Shown one piece after another: positions 11,601 through 18,226 of a stretch of 64,000 nt of DNA; the stretch's first letter is position 1; every line of letters starts with the position of its first letter. Source of the stretch: Paenibacillus taihuensis (lineage in GTDB: Bacteria > Bacillota > Bacilli > Paenibacillales > Paenibacillaceae); assembly GCF_003386535.1 (NCBI RefSeq), contig NZ_QTTN01000003.1, positions 1 to 64,000 of the forward strand, written 5' to 3'. The notes beneath the pieces were generated by a model that had not been told where the DNA came from, did no database searches, and was given only the letters and a program-made list of their open reading frames with translations. Both the position numbers and the translations under genes were made by a program.

Positions 11601-12079
11601 TCTCGCGTGCCGAATATGTGACCATGCTGGTTAACGCTCTGGGTCTGGCTGCAACCGATGTAAGCGGAATTAAGCTTCCTTACTCCGATGTAGCGGCGAA
11701 GCCTGGCGTATGGCCATACAATCAGCTGGCAATTGCTTATAAGATCGGGCTTCTGAACTTTGTATCCGGTTCGAAGCTGCTGCCGAATCAACCGATCACG
11801 AGAGCAGAGATCGTTCAAGCGACAGCGGCATTCGCGGCCTATGTGAATAAGGCTGCCGTCACTGAAGCGGATAATTCCGTATTGTCTTCATTCTCGGATG
11901 CTGCGTCCGTAAACGCGGCTTCCAGAGCGGCATTTGCTTGGAGCGTAGCAAACCAAGTCATGCTGGGCATTAAAGATACGGCAACAGGCGCGATTACCTT
12001 ATCGCCGAATGCCTCTTCCAATCGCGCTCAGGCAGCAGCCATATTACTGCGCGCATGTAAAGCTGTTGGATTGATCTAA
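5618..12079 (+). CDS. S-layer-anchored endo-alpha-N-acetylgalactosaminidase (GH101), multidomain
   Basis: 2153 residues from the ATG at 5618, chosen because AGGGAGGG sits just upstream and a Sec signal peptide follows at once; the frame is open for 43 codons further up but without signal. Order: signal 1 to about 36; three LamG/concanavalin-like domains (about 85-215, 265-425, 436-608); GH101 beta-sandwich from about 618; catalytic barrel from about 890 with KGYEAEGHDDSH, MVYDDVY (D1050 as likely nucleophile) and FGTEF (E1077 as likely acid/base); galactose-binding-like domains about 1340-1510 and 1511-1712; Gly/Asn/Ser linker 1715-1740; a domain of unknown role; three SLH domains 1956-2153. 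Known: GH101 releases Gal-beta-1,3-GalNAc from Ser/Thr-linked glycans. The SLH domains should hold it on the cell wall. The catalytic residues are assigned by spacing, not alignment. Confidence 0.88.
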   Translation: MSKSSKRKISFMLALLLVSSSFPVSGAFQLGSDTAMASPDQEPASPASSYTNNMEDGSDASLMDVDGVPSDTSIGSTASYAGMNGQLLGARNPDGGNEIFYFGEMPDVANGTFEANINIDGGIAEQFGIITRYKDLSHYSLIARDQNGWIWDGFNGGGEVYGDYSNPTAKLEAGRTYALKVAFNEDTYEVYLDGDLIYSQTSDDALPTEAGKIGFRSYYSAKTIHIDDVKVTDNDSGQVVYTRDFNSDATPGLNMASANAAVPTYSFQTAVPGLSGKIAKLTTTSGTSQVVDTASPLVSNGSYSAKFQLDGDYSYAGLMFRYKDANNWSAVQNDSDGSWKLVGKADGNDVSADLTSDAQPLALGTVHDVSIDYAGDLYTLTVDGSELYSGTETGFSLLGGRSGFEAGSASTGTAYFDDLSVSYQDGDVYIPPQETTYLRNYDDGVTGVWNKTDGTPLTPAPAIADNKLVINNFFADVYDQSSLPMQDGTYTVKFRTDGKAGRLGFIFRYFSPSKPFASIYYDNSGHWGWQTDAAHYGDFTSSGPDIVADTDYTLKIKYIGQSVKVWLNDVLAFSGSADFPVGAGRVGIKSWNYPKKVIISQLSQQIYVAPTPPTPTAVEPITISSDKLSVSMDNRFPAVRSYTWLGSEVSDELQAQSDFLYAVNINGNDSIATVNSAAKTAENTIVYNLDVPVVDDNTEAAVGNVNMDVTFTVNGSIVDMKTHINSEPEGYKTRSVAFPNQKLVSVSSANPDAQGAAAWVTGAWNVMNDEFYTNDAAFGTNLQSQTPGSRLRTYGFVSDGKLAATIMNDVVETASKVMMNIETEGDEENKQLSMWNGAWTVRGDIDDDALFPPLFDFSSKIMISPDANNDGTADWKDAAIAFRDVWSQDLHPGADEINNYVSYIAMNFNSLTQNPYLRTLDNAKKLYNLYDGFGQLILEKGYEAEGHDDSHPDVAGHFGIREGGLKDFNALVDEGLKYNVKVGVHTNIDAQDPDAYYAKPENWSSNSSNYDWVDPTYPTDRSKDITSGELERRYTQLKQEVPNLAMVYDDVYSGAGWHANQFADLIQNKLGFWFGTEFSGPMEQNVIWTHWGTDPYYPSQTPGSLIIRFIKNQYQDTFQAPSPYTSVLLRGMLQAGVGTWQGRTDIQNGIDLFYNNNLLTKYMQHFPIEDIQRDSAGIDSKIVFGGGVVAQMDEYHASPSDENYLVGTASLTKNGKTIAKYDVLDHKDQGDTGTGQLDVINQKSQLFLPWDPQNESKIYYWNPKGGSTTWDLPDSWSGLATVEMYKLTDTGRVWDRTLNVMGDQVTIDDTTIGVPYVVYKSKTAEQQADVQQAGDFGVGGPLKDPGFDSGAFASWNKTSASNASASNVSVEHDYLKNSFLKITGGEDATVSQTVTGLKPGKTYTASVWVDINNGPNQDDDDTAPSTSERNVSISVQNYGGPAVMNTIDSSQIMNLEEPSKFKNTYYQRLKVDFTADALGKADIVLKADAAEDSTSNVWFDDVKLWENPGVTNFGSHYFYEDFENVSEGYGPFMFQAAWSGNQTHLAEKASDAKKAADPNITQPMTYAFDGNFSLKSNEQDYINNPATPLVSEILGTVPSTLKLLPHKSYKVGLKYQVNKGGLYQLSAKSRSGGPTVSALLSEQTGAGISNIPDFTLPTIRSTGTAEVELEFNTGDYSDYYLAIESVKATAQPNLSAIDVVMVVDDLYVDDLSTQGSSGNTGGNSGGNTGGNTGGGSGASGTTNEEIQLHVTGDGAPESEVTVDKNTNQIIVDFSKNANGDIAAAFSAKELLAAAALNQDAQVLLVNKDFQYPLSLDVLTHISGLNDFIAANQTTLSDLKLTLSVHKLDSETVLNGSGMPVNHDAVSSPFEVNLVLSAPNGKAYKVEDFDGLRSFFIKIDNSFKGQPLSALVMEKSAQGNLIGTSTRTVKQVVIDGQLYAEVHTATHSIYTIITSKGTVFKDLDKAKWAKDSIEEAAARLLVAGRGNGIYAPAARISRAEYVTMLVNALGLAATDVSGIKLPYSDVAAKPGVWPYNQLAIAYKIGLLNFVSGSKLLPNQPITRAEIVQATAAFAAYVNKAAVTEADNSVLSSFSDAASVNAASRAAFAWSVANQVMLGIKDTATGAITLSPNASSNRAQAAAILLRACKAVGLI

Positions 12080-12093
12080 AGCGTTGGCTTTCT

Positions 12094-12134
12094 AATAGGG
12101 CAGATCGGAGCGTTTCGCTCTGATCTGCCCTATT
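12094..12134 (+). terminator. Terminator-like 19-bp hairpin after the GH101 gene
   Basis: 12094-12112 pairs with 12116-12134 (19 bp, one G-U pair, 3-nt loop). The U tract after it is poor (GTTACTTC), so it may be a terminator or an mRNA 3' stabiliser. It separates the enzyme gene from a fresh promoter for the permeases. Confidence 0.65.
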
Positions 12135-12141
12135 GTTACTT

Positions 12142-12213
12142 CATAAAAGATCAAGTTTTGCCCAAGATGCATCATTTGTAAGCTCTTTCATTTCACTTAA
12201 GATAGGAGTAGAT
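12142..12213 (+). promoter_or_regulatory. Promoter plus candidate response-regulator site, copy B
   Basis: Near-repeat of 4075-4147: same CATAAAAGATCAA start, same ATCATTTGTAAG core, same 16-bp spacing from TTGTAA (12176-12181) to TAAGAT (12198-12203). The paired half-sites are GATCA at 12149 and CATCA at 12170. It lies 30-100 bp before the first permease gene. Confidence 0.6.
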
Positions 12214-12242
12214 ACAGCTAAACCAACAGGGGGAATGAGATT

Positions 12243-13124
12243 GTGAACAACCTGCTCCAACAACGAATCATCATCTTTTCTTTTCTATTTATCCCGGTCA
12301 CATTAATGCTGCTTTTCTTAATCTATCCGACGATCCAGCTGTTTCATTACAGCTTTACCGATTGGAACGGCTACAGCAAGACCATGTCCTGGGTTGGCTT
12401 CGACAATTACAAGAAATTGTTCTTTGATTTCCCGGATGCTTGGAAAGCCATTCGCAACAATGGGCTGTATTTTCTCATCCACACCATCGCCATTCCGATG
12501 GAGCTGATGACCGCGGTTTTGCTGAATCGCACCTTGAGAGGAAGCTCGTTCTTCCGTTTCACAGTACTGATGCCGTACATCATTAACGGGGTTGCGGTAG
12601 GTTACATGTTCAGTTATTTCTACAACCCGATCAACGGGCCGCTCAATGGTCTGCTGCATGCGCTTGGCATGGACGCTTTGGTTCATGGCTGGCTAAGCGA
12701 TCTTCACATTGTCAATTACTCGCTCGTTGCCGTTTCTCTATGGCGGTTCTGCGGCGTTCATGTCATCTTGTTCCTGGCAGGCTTGCAGTCGGTCCCTGCG
12801 GATCTATACGAGGCAGCGCAATTAGACGGCGCAGGGTTCTGGAAGCAGCTGCGCTATGTGACGATGCCCGGAATCAGGCGCGTAATCGAAATCATTCTCT
12901 TCCTGAATGTTTCCGGCGCGCTGCTTCAGTATGATATTCCATACGTGATGACGGGCGGCGGCCCGGGAACGGCAAGCAGCACCTTCGGGCTGTTCTCTCT
13001 TCAAACGGCCTTCACGTTTAATAATTACGGTCTTGCATCATCGATGGCCGTTAGTTTGCTTCTATTAATTATCGTTTTCTCGAGCTTGCAGAATTGGATC
13101 ATTAAAGACAGGAGTGAGAAATAA
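12243..13124 (+). CDS. Sugar ABC transporter permease, UgpA/LacF type
   Basis: 293 residues with six predicted membrane segments, the first at about 11-33. The binding-protein-dependent transport signature (EAA loop) is at VPADLYEAAQLDGAGFWKQL, the site that contacts the ATPase subunit. Start is GTG at 12243 behind AGGGGGAATGAG. Its stop overlaps the next gene by one base (TAATG), so the two permeases are translationally coupled and should form the heterodimeric channel. The cognate binding protein is encoded about 8 kb upstream, separated by the GH101 gene but under a near-identical promoter. Confidence 0.93.
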   Translation: MNNLLQQRIIIFSFLFIPVTLMLLFLIYPTIQLFHYSFTDWNGYSKTMSWVGFDNYKKLFFDFPDAWKAIRNNGLYFLIHTIAIPMELMTAVLLNRTLRGSSFFRFTVLMPYIINGVAVGYMFSYFYNPINGPLNGLLHALGMDALVHGWLSDLHIVNYSLVAVSLWRFCGVHVILFLAGLQSVPADLYEAAQLDGAGFWKQLRYVTMPGIRRVIEIILFLNVSGALLQYDIPYVMTGGGPGTASSTFGLFSLQTAFTFNNYGLASSMAVSLLLLIIVFSSLQNWIIKDRSEK

Positions 13125-13972
13125 TGTCGCAGGCTTCATTGAAGAGAAACAGCGTCCTGAGCGGCACTGCTTACTACGGCAATTTTATATTGATGACGGT
13201 CATTGTGTTTATTCCCATTCTGCTCGTCGTTTTCGGATCGTTCAAGACGAACCAGGAGCTTGGAGCGACTTCGCCATTCTCGCTGCCTTCGAATTGGCTG
13301 AACTTCGATAATTATGTCAACGCCTATCATGACGGCGGGATGCTGCGCGGACTTAAGAATACCGTGCTGCTCGTCGCGGGCAGCCTGCTCGGAAACGTCC
13401 TGCTAGGCACGATGACCGCGTATATTCTCAACCGGTTCGATTTTAAACTGAAGAAAGTCGTCATTGCGCTCTTCCTGCTTGCGATGATCATTCCGTCCTA
13501 CACGACCGAAATCGCTAGGTTCCAGCTCATCCATGGCTTGCATTTATACAATTCGCTTGGCGCTCCGACGATGATTTATATTGGCACAGATATTATGCAA
13601 ATCTACGTGTACATGCAGTTTCTGGAGAAAATATCGCAGCAGCTGGATGAGAGTGCCATGCTGGACGGCGCATCGTATTTTCGTATATTTCGGTCGATCA
13701 TTTTCCCGCTGCTTCTTCCGGCGACTGCGACGCTGGGTATATTAAAGAGCGTTACCATCATGAATGATATTTACGTGCAGAACCTGTACATGCCAAGCAA
13801 GGAGCTGGCGACATTGCCGACCTCGCTCATGAGCTTCGTCAGTGAACGGAGCTCCGACTTGTCAGAACTTTGCGCAGGCATTATGCTGGTCCTATTGCCG
13901 AGCATCATCTTTTATATCGTGTTTCAACGCTATATTTTCAAAGGATTGATGGACGGCGCAGTAAAGGGATAG
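13124..13972 (+). CDS. Sugar ABC transporter permease, UgpE/MalG type
   Basis: 282 residues, six membrane segments. The EAA loop is at QQLDESAMLDGASYFRIF. The C-terminus FKGLMDGAVKG is the common ending of this subfamily. It pairs with the upstream permease (one-base overlap TAATG) to import the sugar bound by the lipoprotein encoded at 4194. The response regulator gene follows 29 bp later. Confidence 0.93.
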   Translation: MSQASLKRNSVLSGTAYYGNFILMTVIVFIPILLVVFGSFKTNQELGATSPFSLPSNWLNFDNYVNAYHDGGMLRGLKNTVLLVAGSLLGNVLLGTMTAYILNRFDFKLKKVVIALFLLAMIIPSYTTEIARFQLIHGLHLYNSLGAPTMIYIGTDIMQIYVYMQFLEKISQQLDESAMLDGASYFRIFRSIIFPLLLPATATLGILKSVTIMNDIYVQNLYMPSKELATLPTSLMSFVSERSSDLSELCAGIMLVLLPSIIFYIVFQRYIFKGLMDGAVKG

Positions 13973-14004
13973 CGGCATAATGTTGGAATACGGAGGATCC
14001 CTTG

Positions 14005-15648
14005 ATGTTCAAAATGATGATTGTGGACGACGAGCCGTTAGTTCGGCTGGCGCTGCACCAAATGGTAGATTGGGACAAACTTGGAATACGCATTGTTTGT
14101 GAAGCCGGGAACGGCGAGGATGCGCTGCTGCTTCTTGAACAGATGCCGGACATTGACATCATGCTGATGGACATCGAGATGCCTCGAATGAATGGCATCG
14201 AACTGCTCAGGACGGTAGCCGGCAGTGGACGGTCCCGTCAATTGGCAACGGTCGTGCTTAGCGCCTATAACAATTACAGCTATGTTCGCGAAGCGTTCCT
14301 GCTTGGCGCTGTCGACTATGTGGTGAAAACGAACATGGATGAAGAGCATATAACGCCGGTCTTTACGAAGGTTGTTGAAACGATGAGCCGTGCTAGCAAG
14401 GATATGACAATATCCATTCCGGCTGATCATTCAGAGGCGAATGCAATTCCAGGAAAAGAACGGGATGCCATTATCCAAATGCTTCTGTCCGGCGACGAAG
14501 AGCAAGAACGGCTGGCTTTCGGTCACTTGTCGGCAGATGATCTGCTAAAAAGCGGATTTCATCAGATGGTGCTTGTGCTGCGAACGTCAGGGAATGCGGA
14601 GCTTCCCGATCGGTCCGGACTGATCAAGCAAACAATGCGGACCATTCTGGCTTCGATGTCCATAACGAGCGAAATTTATTATAAAGGCAATAACGAGTAT
14701 GTGCTGCTGTGCTCCTTCTCTGATGACCGGAGTTCACTAAGCATTAGCGGGAAGATACATTCCTTCTTCGCGACCGTCAAGACTAGGCTTAAAGAGTATG
14801 CGAATGTATCGGCTGCGATGAGTGGAAGCGGGTTAGGCATCGGCAAGAAGCAGTCGTGGTATAAGCTCTATCGGCAGGCAAGCTGTGCAATAATGAAGCT
14901 TTATTATGAAGGATACGGGACTTTCCTTGAATATGACAGGACAATGGAGCAAGCAAGCAAATTGGAAATTCGCAATAAAGCGCTGTTTGATCAGCTAGAG
15001 TCGCTTCGAAAGGCGCTTTCGGAGGCGATGCAACAAGTTGGCGAAACCAATTTACTGGATATTCTGGCGAGAATCAAGCAGCTTTTGAGCACCACGCGCG
15101 TCGCAGATCCGGAACAAATCATGGCGTGGTTCGTGGACATCATCTGGCAAACGGGCGGCATGTTGTATGCCAGGGGAATTCGGTGGTCCCAAATTCAAGG
15201 GTATGTGCAGGATCCGGTTGAGTCTATGAAGCAGCTGGAAACGCTTGATCAGACCATGGGCTGGCTGCAAGCACTTCTGCTGAACGTTCATCGCACTCTG
15301 CAACAAGGCCTTAAGGAATCTTCCAAGCCCGTATATAGTATACTCGTGACGAAAGTAAAGAAATTTCTGGAAGAGCATTATCGGGATGATATCAGCCAAA
15401 GCGCGGTCAGCGAGGTCGTCGGTGTAAGCGAAACCTATATTAGCAAGCAGTTCTCCAAGGAAGTCGGCTGCAGCTTCATGCACTATTTGACGCAGCTTCG
15501 AATAGAGGAAGCGAAGAAATTGTTGAAATCGGGCTACAAAATTGCCGAGGTTTCGGAGAAGGTCGGCTATTCGAATCATGAGCATTTCAGCCGAATCTTC
15601 AAGAAGATCACGGGAATTAATCCGAAGACGTATCGGGAAAGCATATAG
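14005..15648 (+). CDS. YesN-type response regulator (REC + AraC HTH)
   Basis: 547 residues from ATG 14005, chosen over an in-frame TTG one codon upstream because GGAGG (13992-13996) then has an 8-nt spacing. The receiver domain (1-125) has the acidic pair VDDE, phospho-acceptor D56 in LMDIEMP, and the lysine in DYVVKT. A long middle region follows, then a C-terminal AraC HTH of about 100 residues with VGVSETYISKQFSKEVG and VGYSNHEHFSRIFKKITG. It should be activated by the kinase encoded at 2280 and switch on the promoters at 4075 and 12142. Its position at the far end of the locus is unusual for a YesMN pair. Confidence 0.92.
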   Translation: MFKMMIVDDEPLVRLALHQMVDWDKLGIRIVCEAGNGEDALLLLEQMPDIDIMLMDIEMPRMNGIELLRTVAGSGRSRQLATVVLSAYNNYSYVREAFLLGAVDYVVKTNMDEEHITPVFTKVVETMSRASKDMTISIPADHSEANAIPGKERDAIIQMLLSGDEEQERLAFGHLSADDLLKSGFHQMVLVLRTSGNAELPDRSGLIKQTMRTILASMSITSEIYYKGNNEYVLLCSFSDDRSSLSISGKIHSFFATVKTRLKEYANVSAAMSGSGLGIGKKQSWYKLYRQASCAIMKLYYEGYGTFLEYDRTMEQASKLEIRNKALFDQLESLRKALSEAMQQVGETNLLDILARIKQLLSTTRVADPEQIMAWFVDIIWQTGGMLYARGIRWSQIQGYVQDPVESMKQLETLDQTMGWLQALLLNVHRTLQQGLKESSKPVYSILVTKVKKFLEEHYRDDISQSAVSEVVGVSETYISKQFSKEVGCSFMHYLTQLRIEEAKKLLKSGYKIAEVSEKVGYSNHEHFSRIFKKITGINPKTYRESI

Positions 15649-15663
15649 TTATGCTGAACGAGA

Positions 15664-15700
15664 AGGGCCTTATTCTGCTGCGGATAAGGTCTTATTATTT
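15664..15700 (+). terminator. Terminator after the response regulator gene
   Basis: GGCCTTAT (15666-15673) pairs with ATAAGGTC (15683-15690) and is followed by TTATTATTT. It closes the first locus about 150 bp before the promoter of the next operon. Confidence 0.65.
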
Positions 15701-15849
15701 GTCAAAGAAATCATTTAAATGGAAGAAGTTAGAATACAATATTATGATTCAAACTCGTTGAAAAGGCTTAATATTACGATGCTTTTCCGGAAATCTGCAG
15801 CTCCATGAGGAGGAGAATGGGAAGGCTGCGGCAATCTTATCAGAGGGGG

Positions 15850-15878
15850 TTGACAGCACAATATGAAAGCGCTACTAT
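15850..15878 (+). promoter_or_regulatory. Strong sigma-A promoter of the LacI-led operon, with cre-like overlap
   Basis: TTGACA at 15850-15855, a 17-bp spacer and TACTAT at 15873-15878: close to consensus. TGAAAGCGCTACTA at 15864-15877 overlaps spacer and -10 and agrees with the CcpA cre consensus at 9 of 11 defined positions. The start of transcription would be near 15885, giving a leader of about 430 nt before the GTG at 16317. The first of five LacI-type operators begins about 25 bp downstream of that start. Confidence 0.6.
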
Positions 15879-15906
15879 TAACCCATAAAAGTTGTCGAAT
15901 TCAAAA

Positions 15907-16261
15907 TAGGAACGTTCCCAAAAATAACAATTTGATTTGTTAGATAGGGTGAACGAGCAGTAGTGTAACTGAAAGCTAAACGGAATTTATTTTTTTGTCA
16001 GCTTTTAGGAACGTTCCCAAAACGACGATTTTTATTGAACAACGATGTAGGTTCGATAGGAAGAGAAGAAGTGAAAAGTATTTACGCATTTTTGGGAACG
16101 TTCCCAAAGTTGTTGCAAAATGCTACATTGCGAGCATCATCGCAGCATGACCGCTTCAATGGAGAATTCGAAATTGCAATTTATCAGCAATATTGGGAAC
16201 GTTCTCAGAGTTAGCTGTATCGTACATGTGAAGTTTTTGGTAAAATGGGAACGTTCCCAAA
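15907..16261. promoter_or_regulatory. Five LacI-family operators (consensus TTGGGAACGTTCCCAA)
   Basis: Five copies of a palindrome centred on AACGTT occur in the gap before the lacI-type gene. Cores: 15909-15918 (AGGAACGTTCCC), 16008-16017, 16095-16104 (part of a perfect 18-bp palindrome 16091-16108), 16196-16205 (one changed base, GTTCTC) and 16248-16257. Centre-to-centre distances are 99, 87, 101 and 52 bp. Known: LacI-family proteins bind such palindromes with a central CpG and loop DNA between them. Inference: they are the sites of the regulator encoded at 16317. The last copy directly follows a TAAAAT that might serve as a second -10. Confidence 0.8.
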
Positions 16262-16316
16262 ATTTATTGAAAAGGAAACATGGGGAAACGATAACAGGAA
16301 AAGTGAGTGATGGTTT

Positions 16317-17324
16317 GTGGGTCCGACGATTCATGATGTAGCTAGATTGGCAGGAACTTCAAAGAGCACCGTATCCCGATATTTGAATGGACAGCAGGTT
16401 AAGAAAGCGACGGAGGAAGCGCTCGAGAAAGCGATCAAGGAGCTCAACTTTCACCGTAATGCCAATGCGCGCAGGCTTGTCCTCGACCGGACGAATATCA
16501 TCGCCGTCGTCGTCGACAATATCTCCAATATATTCTATTCCGGCATTATCCGCGGAATTGAAAGCGTTGCGAATATGAAAGGGTACAACTGTATCTTTCT
16601 AAGCTGGACTTCCAACTACGAGGATGAGATTTCATTCTTGAACTTGCTCTACGAAGGTCAGGTGGACGGAGTCATACTTGTAAGCTTCCAGAAGCGGGCG
16701 AAAGAAGATTTGGAACGCATTCGCGAATCCCAATATCCAATCGTGCTCATCGGCGACCATGGCGATATGGAAGATATCTTCGCCGTCGACGTAGATAACG
16801 CTGCTGGCGTTTCCGAGCTCGTGACCTACTTGCACAGTCTCGGCCACCGTGACATCGCATACATTTCCGGACCTGTTCACGCTGCAGCAAACAAACACAG
16901 ATTCAAAGGGTACTTAAAGTCGATGGAAGCGCTCGGGCTGAACTACAATGCCGACTGGGTAGTCGAGTCGGATTGGAGCAATCAAGGCGGTTACCAAGCG
17001 ATGAAGCAGCTTCTTCAGCGGCAGTCGGGCTTCACGGCTGTTATCGCATCGAACGACGAGACGGCGATTGGAGCGCTTCGTGCGGTTCAAGAGAGCGGCA
17101 TGAACGTGCCGAAGAACATGTCCGTTGTCGGCTATGACAACATCACCATTTCGGAATGGGTGTACCCGTCCCTGACAACCGTCAGCCAGCCGTTTCATCA
17201 GATCGGCCAGAAAGCGGCGCAAGGCTTGTTTCAGAAGATCGAGGGTGCTGATGACGCAGCGGAGAATACGCATTATCTGCTCAAGCCTAATCTGATCATT
17301 CGGGATTCGTGTGGAAAAATATAG
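16317..17324 (+). CDS. LacI-family transcriptional regulator
   Basis: 335 residues from GTG. The N-terminal HTH reads TIHDVARLAGTSKSTVSRYLNG and is followed by the hinge NANARRLV. The rest is a periplasmic-binding-like sensor domain, with the usual IASNDETAIGALRAV and YDNITISEWVYPSLTTV motifs near the C-terminus. It probably represses the whole downstream operon and its own gene through the five operators in the leader, released by a sugar or sugar phosphate. The ABC permease gene begins 16 bp after its stop, so regulator and transporter share a transcript. A short ATG frame just upstream is in another register and does not code for the HTH. Confidence 0.95.
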   Translation: MGPTIHDVARLAGTSKSTVSRYLNGQQVKKATEEALEKAIKELNFHRNANARRLVLDRTNIIAVVVDNISNIFYSGIIRGIESVANMKGYNCIFLSWTSNYEDEISFLNLLYEGQVDGVILVSFQKRAKEDLERIRESQYPIVLIGDHGDMEDIFAVDVDNAAGVSELVTYLHSLGHRDIAYISGPVHAAANKHRFKGYLKSMEALGLNYNADWVVESDWSNQGGYQAMKQLLQRQSGFTAVIASNDETAIGALRAVQESGMNVPKNMSVVGYDNITISEWVYPSLTTVSQPFHQIGQKAAQGLFQKIEGADDAAENTHYLLKPNLIIRDSCGKI

Positions 17325-17340
17325 AGAGAGGTGAGGGAGA

Positions 17341-18213
17341 ATGGGATCGAAAATTAACAAATCGTATTACGGTTATTTTTTCATCGCTCCGTTTTTTATC
17401 GGGTTTGCCGTATTCGGTTTGGCACCGATCTTGTATACCTTGTACTTAAGTTTTATGAAGTGGGACGGCTTCAATGCTCCCGTGTATGTCGGATTCGCGA
17501 ACTATACCCGGCTGCTGCATGACAGCTTCTTCTACCAATCCATCTGGAACACGCTGCTCATCTGGGTACTCTCGAATACGCCGCAGCTCATTCTTGCTCT
17601 GCTGCTGGCGCTCATTCTGAATGAGAAATTCATTCGCGGCAAGCACTTTTTCAGGGCTGTATACTTCTTCCCGCAAATCATTACGCCGGTCACGCTCGGT
17701 GTTATCTTCAGTCTCATGTTCGACTGGCAAACAGGCAGCATTAACAAAATTCTGATGTATCTCGGCATCGTCCATGATCCGGTGAACTGGTTCAACAGCC
17801 CTTGGTGGTCACGGCTCATTGCATCCGCCGTTATCTGTTGGCAGTACTTCGGTTTTAATATGATCGTCTTTATCGCTGGCTTGCAGTCGATTTCGAATGA
17901 AGTGTACGAAGCGGCTTCGATCGATGGCGCAACGAAGAAGCAGACGGCACTTCACATTACGCTTCCGCTCCTCAGACCCGTGTTCTTGTTCGTATTCATT
18001 ACATCGGTTATCGGCGGTCTGCAGCTATTCGATGCTCCGCTCATGCTGGGCGATGGTCCAGGAAACACATCGCGGACGATGGTCATGTACTTGTACGAGA
18101 CAGCATTCAAAAACTTCGATTACAGTTACGGCGCAGCGGTCGCTTACGGCATCTTCATCGTCGTCATGTTCTTCACGGCAATTACCGCAAGAGCCTCGAA
18201 GCTGAAGGATTAA
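17341..18213 (+). CDS. Sugar ABC transporter permease 1 of the LacI-led operon
   Basis: 290 residues, six membrane segments, EAA loop at ISNEVYEAASIDGATKKQTA. It belongs to the UgpA/LacF group of inner-membrane subunits. A strong GGTGAGGGAG site precedes the ATG. It works with the next permease (13-bp gap) and the binding protein encoded at 19187. As in the first locus no ATPase gene is present, so a shared housekeeping ATPase is inferred. Confidence 0.93.
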   Translation: MGSKINKSYYGYFFIAPFFIGFAVFGLAPILYTLYLSFMKWDGFNAPVYVGFANYTRLLHDSFFYQSIWNTLLIWVLSNTPQLILALLLALILNEKFIRGKHFFRAVYFFPQIITPVTLGVIFSLMFDWQTGSINKILMYLGIVHDPVNWFNSPWWSRLIASAVICWQYFGFNMIVFIAGLQSISNEVYEAASIDGATKKQTALHITLPLLRPVFLFVFITSVIGGLQLFDAPLMLGDGPGNTSRTMVMYLYETAFKNFDYSYGAAVAYGIFIVVMFFTAITARASKLKD

Positions 18214-18226
18214 GGAGGCGAAGCAC

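Noticed and set aside
16120-16341. A 73-codon frame in the leader of the LacI operon, possible leader peptide
   Set aside because: It runs through two operators, has no ribosome site and reads into the lacI-type gene out of frame.
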